Assembly: GCF_001854475.1 (NCBI RefSeq)
Contig: NZ_MNAN01000027.1
Span: forward strand, 186,001 to 250,000
DNA: 64,000 nucleotides
Direction of reading: 5' to 3'
Source of the DNA: Pseudoalteromonas byunsanensis
GTDB taxonomy: Bacteria; Pseudomonadota; Gammaproteobacteria; Enterobacterales; Alteromonadaceae
The position numbers and the translations under genes were made by a program. Position 1 is the first letter of the stretch; each line of letters opens with the position of its first letter. Below are positions 17,333 to 24,376 of this stretch, piece after piece. The notes under the pieces were generated by a model. That model was not told where the DNA came from, did not search any database, and worked only from the letters and a program-made list of their open reading frames with translations.

Positions 17333-19114
17333 TTATTCGCTGCTATTTGGTAACCTGTAATACCAGCGCTCAAAAGTTAGTGTTGGCTTGGTTTGAATAC
17401 TTCCATCTTCATTACCCACACCTAAGTCTATAGTCTTTAACGCTTCGTCAAAGTGGTAATCCCCGCTGCCGGAGCCATAGATAAAAGCACCTATGATGCT
17501 CCCGTAAAGAGAACCACTACCAGTCACAGATACTGTTGATAAAGGTGCATAAACCTTTGCGTACATATCGCTATTGCCACCTAATGAAACACCTTCACCA
17601 GACTGAGACGAGTAAATATTAAATGCAGCATGACCACTCGTAGTTAGTCCATGCTGTTCAACATAGACATTACCACTACCACCTAAATCTATGTTACCTG
17701 TTACAAAAATGCTCAGGCTACTACCAGCCTTAATGGTCATTCCCGATCCCCCTTGAATAGAGAAATCACCATCAATGAGAAAGATAACATCACCACCTTG
17801 AATCGTCACAGAACCATTACTGCCCACTGTAAATCCTGTCATGCCATACACATATTCAAGATCACTATCACTTTGAGCAACACCTTCAGATTGCTGTTTC
17901 AAGGTATCAAATATATAAATATCTTTTTGCAAAGCGGATATCGCACTCAGGTCATCATTGCCACTATTGCCGTTGCCATTTCCGTTGCCATTTCCGTTGT
18001 TATTGCTGTTGCCATTTACAGTTTCGTAATAAGCCCAAGTCGGAGCAAATGTATAGTGCTGGTTGGCTCTTACCTCATAGTATGGATAACTATCACTGTC
18101 ACCAATAACGTCATCCATATTCTGAGTCAGCGCTAACGGATCGCATTGAGGTGAATCAGGCGCATGGATCTCTATCGGCGTCAATTGAGGGTTAACGTTA
18201 AAACGACTGTTCGAGTAATGAATCCCATTTTGGCTAAATCCACTTTCATTTTTAGGAAAAGTGCCTGTACCACCATATTGAATATCAAAATCATCATTAC
18301 CAAGATTCGCAATTGAGGCACCTGATTTCATGGTAGCACTACCATTGGCGCGCACGTAACCCGTGATTTCTCCACCTTGATGTAAAATGTCTCCAAGTGT
18401 CTGTGCATTGCCGTCAACACGCACACCACCACCTGAAGAGATTGTGATCCCAGTATTGGATTTAATATTGCCATAAACAGGTGACGAGCCCATTAAATTG
18501 ATAGCGCCGGACGCGTTAACATCACCTTTAATTATTGAGTGCCCACTCAATACAACATCGGCATTACTGCTTGATGTATTGATCACTGCATTACTACTTT
18601 TGGTTTGCTCGTAACTACCAACGGACGAGTCATAACTGTCGATTAATGAGCTACCTTTTAGACTAACCCCAGTACAGCCCGCCATAAAACTGTCGTTTAC
18701 AGATGCAGAGTTACCCGGTGTAAATTTGTAATGGGCCGTTAATTTATCGTTTGAATCTCCACTATAACGCTCACCCGAACTTGTGATCACTACAATATCT
18801 GGCTCATCTCCTGCGGATGCAAAAGCGTCAAACTTGAGATCATCACCCGCACTACCGCCCCCAGAATATGAACATTGTGACATCACTAACTGGTCGCGAG
18901 TTAACGACGGATCCTCGATTAATTTGTCTTTTAGACATTTCGCAACAATATAAATACCTTTTTCAGATAAAAATCTGGCATTCATACTTTTTTGAAAGTT
19001 GCCTGATAAACGTTCTTGAACGAGTGTCTCTCTCATCGCACCAAACACAACAACAGCAGCCATCGTGCTTAATAGCAAAACCTTTATCAGTGTAAAGCCA
19101 TTTTGCTTTTTCAT
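17333..19114 (-). CDS. Oversized PilX-like minor pilin with beta-rich C-terminal extension
   Basis: 593 residues, about three times the usual PilX length. The N-terminus has a class III-like prepilin leader (MKKQNG, then FTLIKVLLLSTMAAVVVFG) and the PilX signature ETLVQERLSGNFQKSMNARFLSEKG. Mature position 5 is Lys instead of the Glu seen in the four other prepilins of the operon. From about residue 140 it becomes a Gly/Ser/Asn-rich repeated beta region (about 180-275 and 425-560) like polymer-forming/bactofilin-type or DUF7305 proteins, with a Gly-Asn tract at about 367-386. It is the last gene of the pilE-fimT-pilV-pilW operon. No pilY1-like gene follows. Function as a pilus-tip protein is inferred. 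Confidence 0.72.
   Translation of the reverse strand: MKKQNGFTLIKVLLLSTMAAVVVFGAMRETLVQERLSGNFQKSMNARFLSEKGIYIVAKCLKDKLIEDPSLTRDQLVMSQCSYSGGGSAGDDLKFDAFASAGDEPDIVVITSSGERYSGDSNDKLTAHYKFTPGNSASVNDSFMAGCTGVSLKGSSLIDSYDSSVGSYEQTKSSNAVINTSSSNADVVLSGHSIIKGDVNASGAINLMGSSPVYGNIKSNTGITISSGGGVRVDGNAQTLGDILHQGGEITGYVRANGSATMKSGASIANLGNDDFDIQYGGTGTFPKNESGFSQNGIHYSNSRFNVNPQLTPIEIHAPDSPQCDPLALTQNMDDVIGDSDSYPYYEVRANQHYTFAPTWAYYETVNGNSNNNGNGNGNGNGNSGNDDLSAISALQKDIYIFDTLKQQSEGVAQSDSDLEYVYGMTGFTVGSNGSVTIQGGDVIFLIDGDFSIQGGSGMTIKAGSSLSIFVTGNIDLGGSGNVYVEQHGLTTSGHAAFNIYSSQSGEGVSLGGNSDMYAKVYAPLSTVSVTGSGSLYGSIIGAFIYGSGSGDYHFDEALKTIDLGVGNEDGSIQTKPTLTFERWYYRLPNSSE
17957..18016. repeat. Short in-frame repeat tract encoding Asn/Gly
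   Basis: An imperfect 6-bp/12-bp tandem pattern (plus strand CCGTTGCCATTT units) inside the pilX-like gene encodes about 20 alternating Asn and Gly residues. Because units are multiples of three, copy-number change would alter linker length without shifting the frame. Confidence 0.7.
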
Positions 19115-19116
19115 AT

Positions 19117-19653
19117 TTACCTCATAATTACCCTGGTAGTAGCTAGGCTAATCACAATGCCTGTAGCAAATTGCGCTGGTACATCTTGTGGCGTAACGTT
19201 AATATTAATTAACCGTCCGCTTTGACTACTACTAAATCCAAGCGCCTGTACACCTTTTAAAAGGTTTAAGACCCCAATACTATTTCCACCATCTTCCAGA
19301 TTTAATATCTCGCAGGTTAAGTATCCATTACTTAGAGTATAGACCTCTTGATAACTAAATGTAGGAACCGAACCATGACAAGAAGGGCTGTACGAGTCTT
19401 GTTCGATGGTAATTATCGTTCCATTTTCTGTAATGGTAGGAATAACAGATGTTTGCTTTACACTTCTAGACATAATGTAATTTATATAACGTACGACTTC
19501 CTGTGCATGAGACAGTTGCTGTGAAGTAATCACTGTGCCCTTTATTGCGGTATATGACATCCCAATCCCCGCTAATAAAAAGCTTCCAATGGCCAAAGCA
19601 ACCATCAACTCAACCAATGAATAACCGCTACATGCGTCTCTATTTATTCGCAT
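19117..19653 (-). CDS. pilW: Minor pilin PilW-like
   Basis: 178 residues with a prepilin cleavage site at SG|YSLVELMVALAIGSFLLAGIG: Glu5 is present and is followed by the hydrophobic assembly helix. The C-terminal part (cysteines in PSCHG and LTCEI) is a globular pilin head. It overlaps the end of pilV by 10 nt and is followed 2 nt later by the pilX-like gene. The name reflects operon position and N-terminus; PilW family heads are poorly conserved. Confidence 0.78.
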   Translation of the reverse strand: MRINRDACSGYSLVELMVALAIGSFLLAGIGMSYTAIKGTVITSQQLSHAQEVVRYINYIMSRSVKQTSVIPTITENGTIITIEQDSYSPSCHGSVPTFSYQEVYTLSNGYLTCEILNLEDGGNSIGVLNLLKGVQALGFSSSQSGRLININVTPQDVPAQFATGIVISLATTRVIMR

Positions 19654-20060
19654 GTTTCATCCAAACTCATAAATGTGGCATTCAGCACCACTTGGTTTTC
19701 CCCATCAACATCAGGATCCATACGTTCATCCACCCAGTTCACCTGAATATTCATTTCATTTGCATAAGCCTGTGGCACAATTACTTCGAATGATCCGCGT
19801 ATACTTGCTGGCGCTAACAACCACTCTCTAAAGGCTTCGTCTTGGAACAACGATGGGTTTTTATGTTGAATATCACACAACCGAGACCAAATTTTTTCCA
19901 TCGCGTTCTGACCTATCACCAACCCAACTGTATAGTCAAAACTATTGGTTGCATACTGCAAAGTTCGAAGTTGTGCAGCAGCTAATCCTAACAGGGCGAT
20001 ACTGGCTATCAGCATCGACACCATCACTTCTACTAAAGAAAAGCCTTTCGTTAAACGCAA
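19644..20060 (-). CDS. pilV: Minor pilin PilV-like (TTG start)
   Basis: 138 residues with prepilin site KG|FSLVEVMVSMLIASIALLGLAAAQ (Glu5 present) and the PilV-type 'AAQLRTLQYAT' continuation. The start codon is TTG at 20060, inside the last codons of the fimT-like gene; GAGGCAGG lies a few bases upstream, and no ATG gives a complete leader. The 3' end overlaps pilW. Confidence 0.8.
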   Translation of the reverse strand: MRLTKGFSLVEVMVSMLIASIALLGLAAAQLRTLQYATNSFDYTVGLVIGQNAMEKIWSRLCDIQHKNPSLFQDEAFREWLLAPASIRGSFEVIVPQAYANEMNIQVNWVDERMDPDVDGENQVVLNATFMSLDETCE

Positions 20061-20512
20061 TTTTTACCTGCCTCACCAATCCAACTTTGCCCGCTTTGCA
20101 GCACGCACAAACGGTAATCTGTAGTATCGGCATCGTTGTCAGTAATCAAGATGTTTAATGCCTGGTCTATTTCTCCCGTTGACGTGATAACTCTGTTTGC
20201 ATATTCAACTTCTATAGAATCATCCTCAACCGAAAACTCATGTACCGTTACCCATTGACCATCAATCAGTGATTTCAGTAGCCATTTAGACGGGTCCGCA
20301 ACCAATTGCAATGTTTTAGATTGTTTTACAGCCTCACTACGTGAATACTTGTAAAAAGCACTCAAATAGTTGGCATTACTAACTATTCTGTCCTGTTTAA
20401 TTTGCCTAACAAAGGAAGGCATTGCGAGCGAAACCACCATAGTTAAAATCAAAAGCGTTATGAGCAGCTCCGCCAAAGAAAAGCCTCGAACATACTTGCT
20501 ACCAGCAATCAT
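20051..20512 (-). CDS. fimT: FimT/GspH-type minor pseudopilin
   Basis: 153 residues with prepilin site RG|FSLAELLITLLILTMVVSLAMPSF and the GspH/FimT continuation VRQIKQDRIVSNANYLSAFYKYSRSEAVKQ. The C-terminus has the family's WIGEAGKNCV end. The ATG at 20512 was preferred to an upstream TTG at 20536; it overlaps pilE by 14 nt, and GGCGCAAGG lies just before it. It is part of the minor-pilin initiation complex that primes type IV pilus assembly. Confidence 0.82.
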   Translation of the reverse strand: MIAGSKYVRGFSLAELLITLLILTMVVSLAMPSFVRQIKQDRIVSNANYLSAFYKYSRSEAVKQSKTLQLVADPSKWLLKSLIDGQWVTVHEFSVEDDSIEVEYANRVITSTGEIDQALNILITDNDADTTDYRLCVLQSGQSWIGEAGKNCV

Positions 20513-20903
20513 CACCTTGCGCCCCTTGCGTACCAATGTGATTCAGAGTCAACTCACCACAAGGATCTGAGTGTTGTGCTGTCCCTGTTTTTGGTGTTGC
20601 TGTGAGTAAATATGAACGACTTGTGTAATTTGCTCCACCTGCAGGCTTATTTAAGTGTTCATATTTAAGTGTATACATATCTAATGTAGGTAAAGCCGTA
20701 AATTCATCGCTATCTGGGTAACCACCATTGCGTGAATATGTACGTTCTAATATGATCGCCACTTGTAACATTTCTTGCTGTACTTGCGTGCGTCGGCCCT
20801 CTTGCAAAGACTCTAAGTATGAGGGGTACGCCACTGAGCCGAGTATTGCAACGATTGCAGCAGCTACTAACAACTCTGTTAATGAAAACCCTTTACTAAC
20901 CAT
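20499..20903 (-). CDS. pilE: Type IV pilin-like protein, PilE family
   Basis: 134 residues, prepilin site KG|FSLTELLVAAAIVAILGSVAYPSYLESLQEGRRTQVQQEM, the PilE-type minor pilin pattern, with a C-terminal Cys pair (SDPCGELTLNHIGTQGAQGDDCW). The start at 20903 is supported by TGAGGTGT about 7 nt before the ATG; a longer frame to 20933 lacks support. It is the first gene of the five-gene operon. Usually pilE is at the far end of the fimT-pilVWXY1 cluster; here it leads. Confidence 0.82.
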   Translation of the reverse strand: MVSKGFSLTELLVAAAIVAILGSVAYPSYLESLQEGRRTQVQQEMLQVAIILERTYSRNGGYPDSDEFTALPTLDMYTLKYEHLNKPAGGANYTSRSYLLTATPKTGTAQHSDPCGELTLNHIGTQGAQGDDCW

Positions 20904-21248
20904 ATACACCTCAGAAACCTTAAATTTACCCAATACAAGGACAGCGCTGTCAATTTGTTCGTCTAAATTATAGCAACTATTGCTACAGTACTTAATTCTT
21001 ACTTTTTGTTTCTATAAGTTAACACTGCACGGTGCGAGTTGGAAGTTCCATGCAATAGTATTTGTATAAAAACCATGCGAACCATTAAGTTTCAAGCAAT
21101 CTCATGACTAGTAATAACAGTAAGTTATGCAGTTATTCAAAAGCGCTCTTTGGCTTTTATCTGAAAATTAGAGTTGTTTTTGTATATTTCAGGAGTGATA
21201 AATAAAAAACCGCGCACGGACGTGCACGGTTTTACTTAATTCTAAAAA
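20904..21248. other. Intergenic region between pilE and rplI
   Basis: 345 nt. The right end holds the rplI terminator (21205-21235); the left end should carry the pilE operon promoter. No credible gene, RNA or repeat was seen in the rest. Confidence 0.5.
21205..21235 (-). terminator. Intrinsic terminator after rplI
   Basis: On the minus strand AAAACCGTGCAC, a 4-nt loop and GTGCGCGGTTTTTTATTT form a 10-bp stem with one G-U pair, followed by a T-run, 14 nt after the rplI stop. Confidence 0.85.
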
Positions 21249-21701
21249 TTAAGCTTCAGCAATAACGATTACTTTGATAGTAGCAGTTACGTCTGAGTGT
21301 ACTGCGATTGCTACGTCAAATTCACCAGTCTCACGGATAGTACCTAGAGGTAGACGAACTTCTGACTTAGCAACTTCAACACCAACAGCTGAAATAGCTT
21401 CAGCGATGTCGCGAGTACCGATAGAACCGAATAGCTTACCTTCGTCACCAGCTTTAGATACTAAAGTAACTTCAGCTAATGCTTCTAGCTTATCAGCGCG
21501 TGCTTGTGCAGCAACAAGCTCTTCAGCGATTTTCGCTTCTAAATCAGCACGACGTGCTTCGAAAGTTTCAATGTTTGCTTTTGTCGCAGGAACTGCTTTA
21601 CCTTTAGGGAATAAGAAGTTACGTGCGAAGCCAGATTTAACTACAACCTGGTCACCTAGGCCGCCTAGGTTAGCGATCTTGTCTAGTAGAATAACTTGCA
21701 T
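21249..21701 (-). CDS. rplI: 50S ribosomal protein L9
   Basis: 150 residues: N-terminal rRNA-binding domain [37 protein letters not shown], long connecting helix (about 41-74), and C-terminal domain with the [14 protein letters not shown] motif. It is the last gene of the rpsF-priB-rpsR-rplI operon. Confidence 0.98.
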   Translation of the reverse strand: MQVILLDKIANLGGLGDQVVVKSGFARNFLFPKGKAVPATKANIETFEARRADLEAKIAEELVAAQARADKLEALAEVTLVSKAGDEGKLFGSIGTRDIAEAISAVGVEVAKSEVRLPLGTIRETGEFDVAIAVHSDVTATIKVIVIAEA

Positions 21702-21736
21702 GTCTCTACACCTTTTAAAAACTGTTAATCCGCTGC

Positions 21737-21964
21737 TTACTTGTGTAAGTCAGTGTATGGAAGAAGGGCTAAGTAGCGAGCACGCTTGATAGCAGTTGCT
21801 AGCTGGCGCTGGTATTTAGCGCTAGTACCTGTGATACGGCTAGGTACAATTTTGCCACTTTCTGTTACATAGTTTCTAAGAGTAGCTAGATCTTTGTAAT
21901 CGATTTGTTGTACGCCTTCCGCTTTAAAACGGCAGAACTTACGACGTCTGAAATAACGTGCCAT
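21737..21964 (-). CDS. rpsR: 30S ribosomal protein S18
   Basis: 75 residues from the ATG at 21964 ([13 protein letters not shown], the universal start), with [29 protein letters not shown] at the C-terminus. TGAGGAAA lies 6-7 nt upstream. A five-codon longer frame to 21979 would overlap priB and is not family-like. S18 pairs with S6 on the 30S platform. Confidence 0.98.
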
Positions 21965-21975
21965 GAGTAATTTCC

Positions 21976-22302
21976 TCAATTAATTCTTTCAATATGTTGT
22001 GCATGTAATACCAGTTGACTCAAACCATTACGGTTCTCGTGTCGGTTTAAAAAACCGCTGACTTGTATTGCTTGCCCAACGTATAAATGCTGAGTTTGAG
22101 ACTGGAACTTATGCCCACTGGCTACCACTTGAATGCGAACGTAACTATTACGGTTTAGGTCTGCTTCAATTTGCGTAGATTTATGCTCAAGCACAAAAAT
22201 ACAATGTGGAATGCCGGCTGGGCTTTGATTAAATTTGGGTGTTTTACAAATCACGCCCGAAAGCACGTATTGATTTGTATACAGGTCAGCCTGTTCTTGC
22301 AC
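21976..22302 (-). CDS. priB: Primosomal replication protein N (PriB)
   Basis: 108-residue OB-fold single-strand-DNA-binding protein for replication restart with PriA. Family marks are [40 protein letters not shown], and [15 protein letters not shown]. The GTG start at 22302 is supported by TGAGGG 5 nt upstream. The gene is between rpsF and rpsR, the position it holds in E. coli. Confidence 0.93.
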   Translation of the reverse strand: MQEQADLYTNQYVLSGVICKTPKFNQSPAGIPHCIFVLEHKSTQIEADLNRNSYVRIQVVASGHKFQSQTQHLYVGQAIQVSGFLNRHENRNGLSQLVLHAQHIERIN

Positions 22303-22334
22303 CGCAAACCCTCAATGTCCAGAGTCAATAACGA

Positions 22335-22676
22335 TTAAGCAGTAGCTGCTTCTCTTTTCTCTTCTCTTACAAGAGGAGATGCTTCAGTTACAGCAGTTTT
22401 AGTACGCATAACTAGGTTACGTAGTACTGCATCGTTGTAGCGGAAAGAAGTCTCAAGCTCGTTGATTACTTCAGTTGGTGCTTCAACGTTCATAAGAACA
22501 TAATGTGCTTTGTGAAGCTTTTCAATTGGGTATGCCAATTGACGACGGCCCCAATCTTCTAAACGGTGAATAGTACCGCCAGCTTCAGTGATAGAACCAG
22601 TATAACGCTCGATCATACCAGGTACTTGCTCACTTTGATCTGGGTGAACCATGAATACGATTTCGTAATGACGCAT
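22335..22676 (-). CDS. rpsF: 30S ribosomal protein S6
   Basis: 113 residues: [26 protein letters not shown], the [14 protein letters not shown] motif, and [17 protein letters not shown]. The C-terminus is short and lacks an E. coli-like poly-Glu tail substrate for RimK (ends KREAATA). First gene of rpsF-priB-rpsR-rplI, behind a good promoter and a structured leader. Confidence 0.98.
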   Translation of the reverse strand: MRHYEIVFMVHPDQSEQVPGMIERYTGSITEAGGTIHRLEDWGRRQLAYPIEKLHKAHYVLMNVEAPTEVINELETSFRYNDAVLRNLVMRTKTAVTEASPLVREEKREAATA

Positions 22677-22681
22677 GGATA

Positions 22682-22738
22682 TTCCTTACGGTTAATATAG
22701 CCTTTTCCCGTTTCGGCCAGTCGGGTGAAGGCAAGGAA
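22682..22738 (-). promoter_or_regulatory. Structured rpsF leader, probable S6:S18 autoregulatory element
   Basis: In the leader RNA, TTCCTT pairs with AAGGAA that contains the rpsF Shine-Dalgarno; inside it GCCTT pairs with AAGGC, and CCCG with CGGG around a CCG-containing loop region. In many bacteria the rpsF leader is bound by the S6:S18 complex through a bulged CCG motif to repress translation. Hiding of the Shine-Dalgarno in the outer stem fits this. The identification is by structure and position. Confidence 0.5.
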
Positions 22739-22765
22739 CTAAATTTGATAGCCGAAAGAGCGCGT

Positions 22766-22794
22766 ATTTTACGTAGAGTTGGATTATTAAGCAA
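22766..22794 (-). promoter_or_regulatory. Predicted promoter of the rpsF operon
   Basis: On the minus strand TTGCTT (22794-22789), 17 nt, TAAAAT (22771-22766), followed by a GC-rich discriminator (ACGCGCTC). Good spacing and position about 90 nt before rpsF. Confidence 0.6.
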
Positions 22795-22875
22795 TTAAAA
22801 TTTGCTATGTAACGAAGAAATTTAAAAAGTGATTGATGGAAAAGAGATTTAATAAGACATTTCAAAAAGAGAGAT

Positions 22876-22951
22876 TGGAGCGGCACACGAGGTTCGAACT
22901 CGTGACCTCGACCTTGGCAAGGTCGCGCTCTACCAGCTGAGCTAGTGCCGC
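22876..22951 (-). tRNA. tRNA-Gly (anticodon GCC), copy 1
   Basis: 76-nt cloverleaf with acceptor GCGGCAC/GTGCCGC, D-arm TAGCTCAGCTGGTAGAGC, anticodon stem CGACCTTGCCAAGGTCG (anticodon GCC), T-loop GTTCGAACC, discriminator T and encoded CCA. Identical to the other two copies in this cluster. Confidence 0.95.
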
Positions 22952-22993
22952 TTCGTAGTTGCTCTGTTAACAGTTGAGCTTACTGGGAAAAGT
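22952..22993 (-). other. Spacer with tRNA D-arm remnant
   Basis: Minus strand contains TAAGCTCAACTGTTAACAGAGC, close to a tRNA D-arm (TAGCTCAGTTGGTTAGAGC) but without the rest of a cloverleaf. A nearly identical remnant occurs at 23403-23424, so both may come from decayed tRNA copies. Confidence 0.4.
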
Positions 22994-23069
22994 TGGAGCG
23001 GCACACGAGGTTCGAACTCGTGACCTCGACCTTGGCAAGGTCGCGCTCTACCAGCTGAGCTAGTGCCGC
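22994..23069 (-). tRNA. tRNA-Gly (anticodon GCC), copy 2
   Basis: Identical 76-nt sequence to copies 1 and 3, with encoded CCA. It directly abuts the first truncated tRNA-like repeat on the upstream (right) side. Confidence 0.95.
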
Positions 23070-23392
23070 TTCATAGTTGCTCATATTTTCTGACCGCTGG
23101 AGCGCAACCTTGGGTCGCGTCTAACAATCTAGCAGCTGAGCTAGTGCTGCTTCATAGTTGCTCATATTTTCTGACCGCTGGAGCGCAACCTTGGGTCGCG
23201 TCTAACAATCTAGCAGCTGAGCTAGTGCCGCTTCGTAGTTGCTCATATTTCTGATCGCTGGAGCGCAACCTTGGGTCGCGTCTAACAATCTAGCAGCTGA
23301 GCTAGTGCCGCTTCGTAGTTGCTCATATTTTCTGACCGCTGGAGCGCAACCTTGGGTCGCGTCTAACAATCTAGCAGCTGAGCTAGTGCCGC
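23070..23392 (-). repeat. Four tandem 80-81 bp truncated tRNA-Gly-like repeats
   Basis: Units at 23070-23150, 23151-23231, 23232-23311 and 23312-23392 differ by only a few bases. In tRNA sense each begins with the first 18 nt of the neighbouring tRNA-Gly (GCGGCACTAGCTCAGCTG), then diverges to about 54 nt that include a possible 7-bp hairpin (CGCGACC-CAA-GGTTGCG) and end GCGCTCCA like the tRNA 3' end. About 27 nt of spacer follow. Anticodon and T-arms are missing, so these are not functional glycine tRNAs. Origin by tRNA decay and amplification is inferred. Confidence 0.85.
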
Positions 23393-23448
23393 TTCACAGA
23401 TGCTCTGTTAACAACTGAGCTAAGTATCACTAGGTAATACTGAAAGAT
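23393..23448 (-). other. Spacer with second D-arm remnant
   Basis: Minus strand carries ACTTAGCTCAGTTGTTAACA followed by GAGC, again resembling a tRNA 5' half and closely matching the remnant at 22952-22993. No complete tRNA can be folded here. Confidence 0.4.
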
Positions 23449-23524
23449 TGGAGCGGCACACGAGGTTCGAACTCGTGACCTCGACCTTGGCAAGGTCGCG
23501 CTCTACCAGCTGAGCTAGTGCCGC
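23449..23524 (-). tRNA. tRNA-Gly (anticodon GCC), copy 3
   Basis: Third identical tRNA-Gly(GCC). It is the most upstream member of the minus-strand cluster, so any shared primary transcript would start to its right. Confidence 0.95.
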
Positions 23525-23550
23525 GCTCTATTCTTTCATTGCTTTCACAC

Positions 23551-23586
23551 TAAAAACCCCGCAAGGCTTCTCGTCTTAAGCGGGGC
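23551..23586 (-). terminator. Second intrinsic terminator downstream of orn
   Basis: On the minus strand GCCCCGC ... GCGGGG forms a stem with an inner AAGAC/GCCTT pairing and is followed by TTTTTA. It lies between orn and the tRNA-Gly cluster, 40 nt after a first terminator, leaving only about 26 nt before the first tRNA. Confidence 0.65.
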
Positions 23587-23601
23587 AGGATTCTACAACA
23601 T

Positions 23602-23627
23602 AAAAAATGCTTTGCAAGCATTTTTTT
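23602..23627 (-). terminator. Terminator overlapping the orn stop codon
   Basis: AAAAAATGCTT, TGC, AAGCATTTTTT forms an 11-bp stem whose right side overlaps the orn stop codon by two bases; the minus strand has a T-run on exit. Confidence 0.7.
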
Positions 23628-24171
23628 AAATATTGAAGAACTTTTCTTGGTATATTTTCAATTCCATAATTGAGTCTTTTATATCGTCCAAAGCCAAGTG
23701 TGAGCTTTTCTTTTTGACTTCATCCAATAACTCAGGTTTCCAACGACGGGCAAGCTCCTTCACGGTACTCACATCTAAGTTGCGATAGTGAAAATATGCC
23801 TCTAACTCTGGCATGTACTTATTTAAAAAGCGACGATCTTGACCAATTGAGTTACCACACATTGGTGACTTTGCAGGAGGAACCCACCCTTTTAGGAAGT
23901 CTAAAGTTTGTTTAATCGCGTCAGCTTCTGTGAACTTACTTGCTTTACAACGTGCGGTCAGCCCTGAACGGCCATGCTGATTTGTGCACCACTCATCCAT
24001 ACCATCAAGTAATTCATCACTTTGGTGGATGGCAATAACTGGGCCTTCAGCCAATATATTCAAATCACAGTCTGTAATTACTGTGGCAATTTCGAGGATT
24101 TTATCTGTCTTGGGTTCAAGCCCCGTCATTTCGAGGTCAAGCCAGATCAAATTAGATTCATTAAACGACAT
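23626..24171 (-). CDS. orn: Oligoribonuclease
   Basis: DEDDh 3'-5' exonuclease that degrades 2-5 nt RNAs, including pGpG from c-di-GMP breakdown. The 181 residues show Exo[19 protein letters not shown], Exo[13 protein letters not shown], and ExoIII with [11 protein letters not shown] (catalytic His and Asp), the complete active site. It is divergent from rsgA, as in many gammaproteobacteria. Confidence 0.97.
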   Translation of the reverse strand: MSFNESNLIWLDLEMTGLEPKTDKILEIATVITDCDLNILAEGPVIAIHQSDELLDGMDEWCTNQHGRSGLTARCKASKFTEADAIKQTLDFLKGWVPPAKSPMCGNSIGQDRRFLNKYMPELEAYFHYRNLDVSTVKELARRWKPELLDEVKKKSSHLALDDIKDSIMELKIYQEKFFNI

Positions 24172-24376
24172 AGACTACCTTAGCGGTACTTTCCTTTAGA
24201 TCCAATGCAATTAGATATATCATATTAGCTTCACCAGCTGACCAAAAGCTTTTTTTTAAAAAGCGGGGCATTTAATTGAGTTATAGACCAATTACATGCA
24301 GCTCACAAAACAAACAGTACAGGAATAGGTGAATTTAGACAAATTAACTTATTTTTGAGCGGCAGATCAAAGTAAC

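Noticed and set aside
17753..18136. 127-codon open frame antisense to the pilX-like gene
   Set aside because: Composition is dictated by the opposite strand's Gly/Asn/Ser repeats; no ribosome-binding site or recognisable domain.
23063..23254. Short repetitive open frame of 63 codons across the tRNA-like array
   Set aside because: It exists only because the 81-bp unit is divisible by three; it runs antisense to the tRNA-like repeats, has no Shine-Dalgarno and its repeats are those of the DNA.
23070..23392. CRISPR array
   Set aside because: The whole unit including its spacer is repeated, no variable spacers occur, and no cas genes are nearby.
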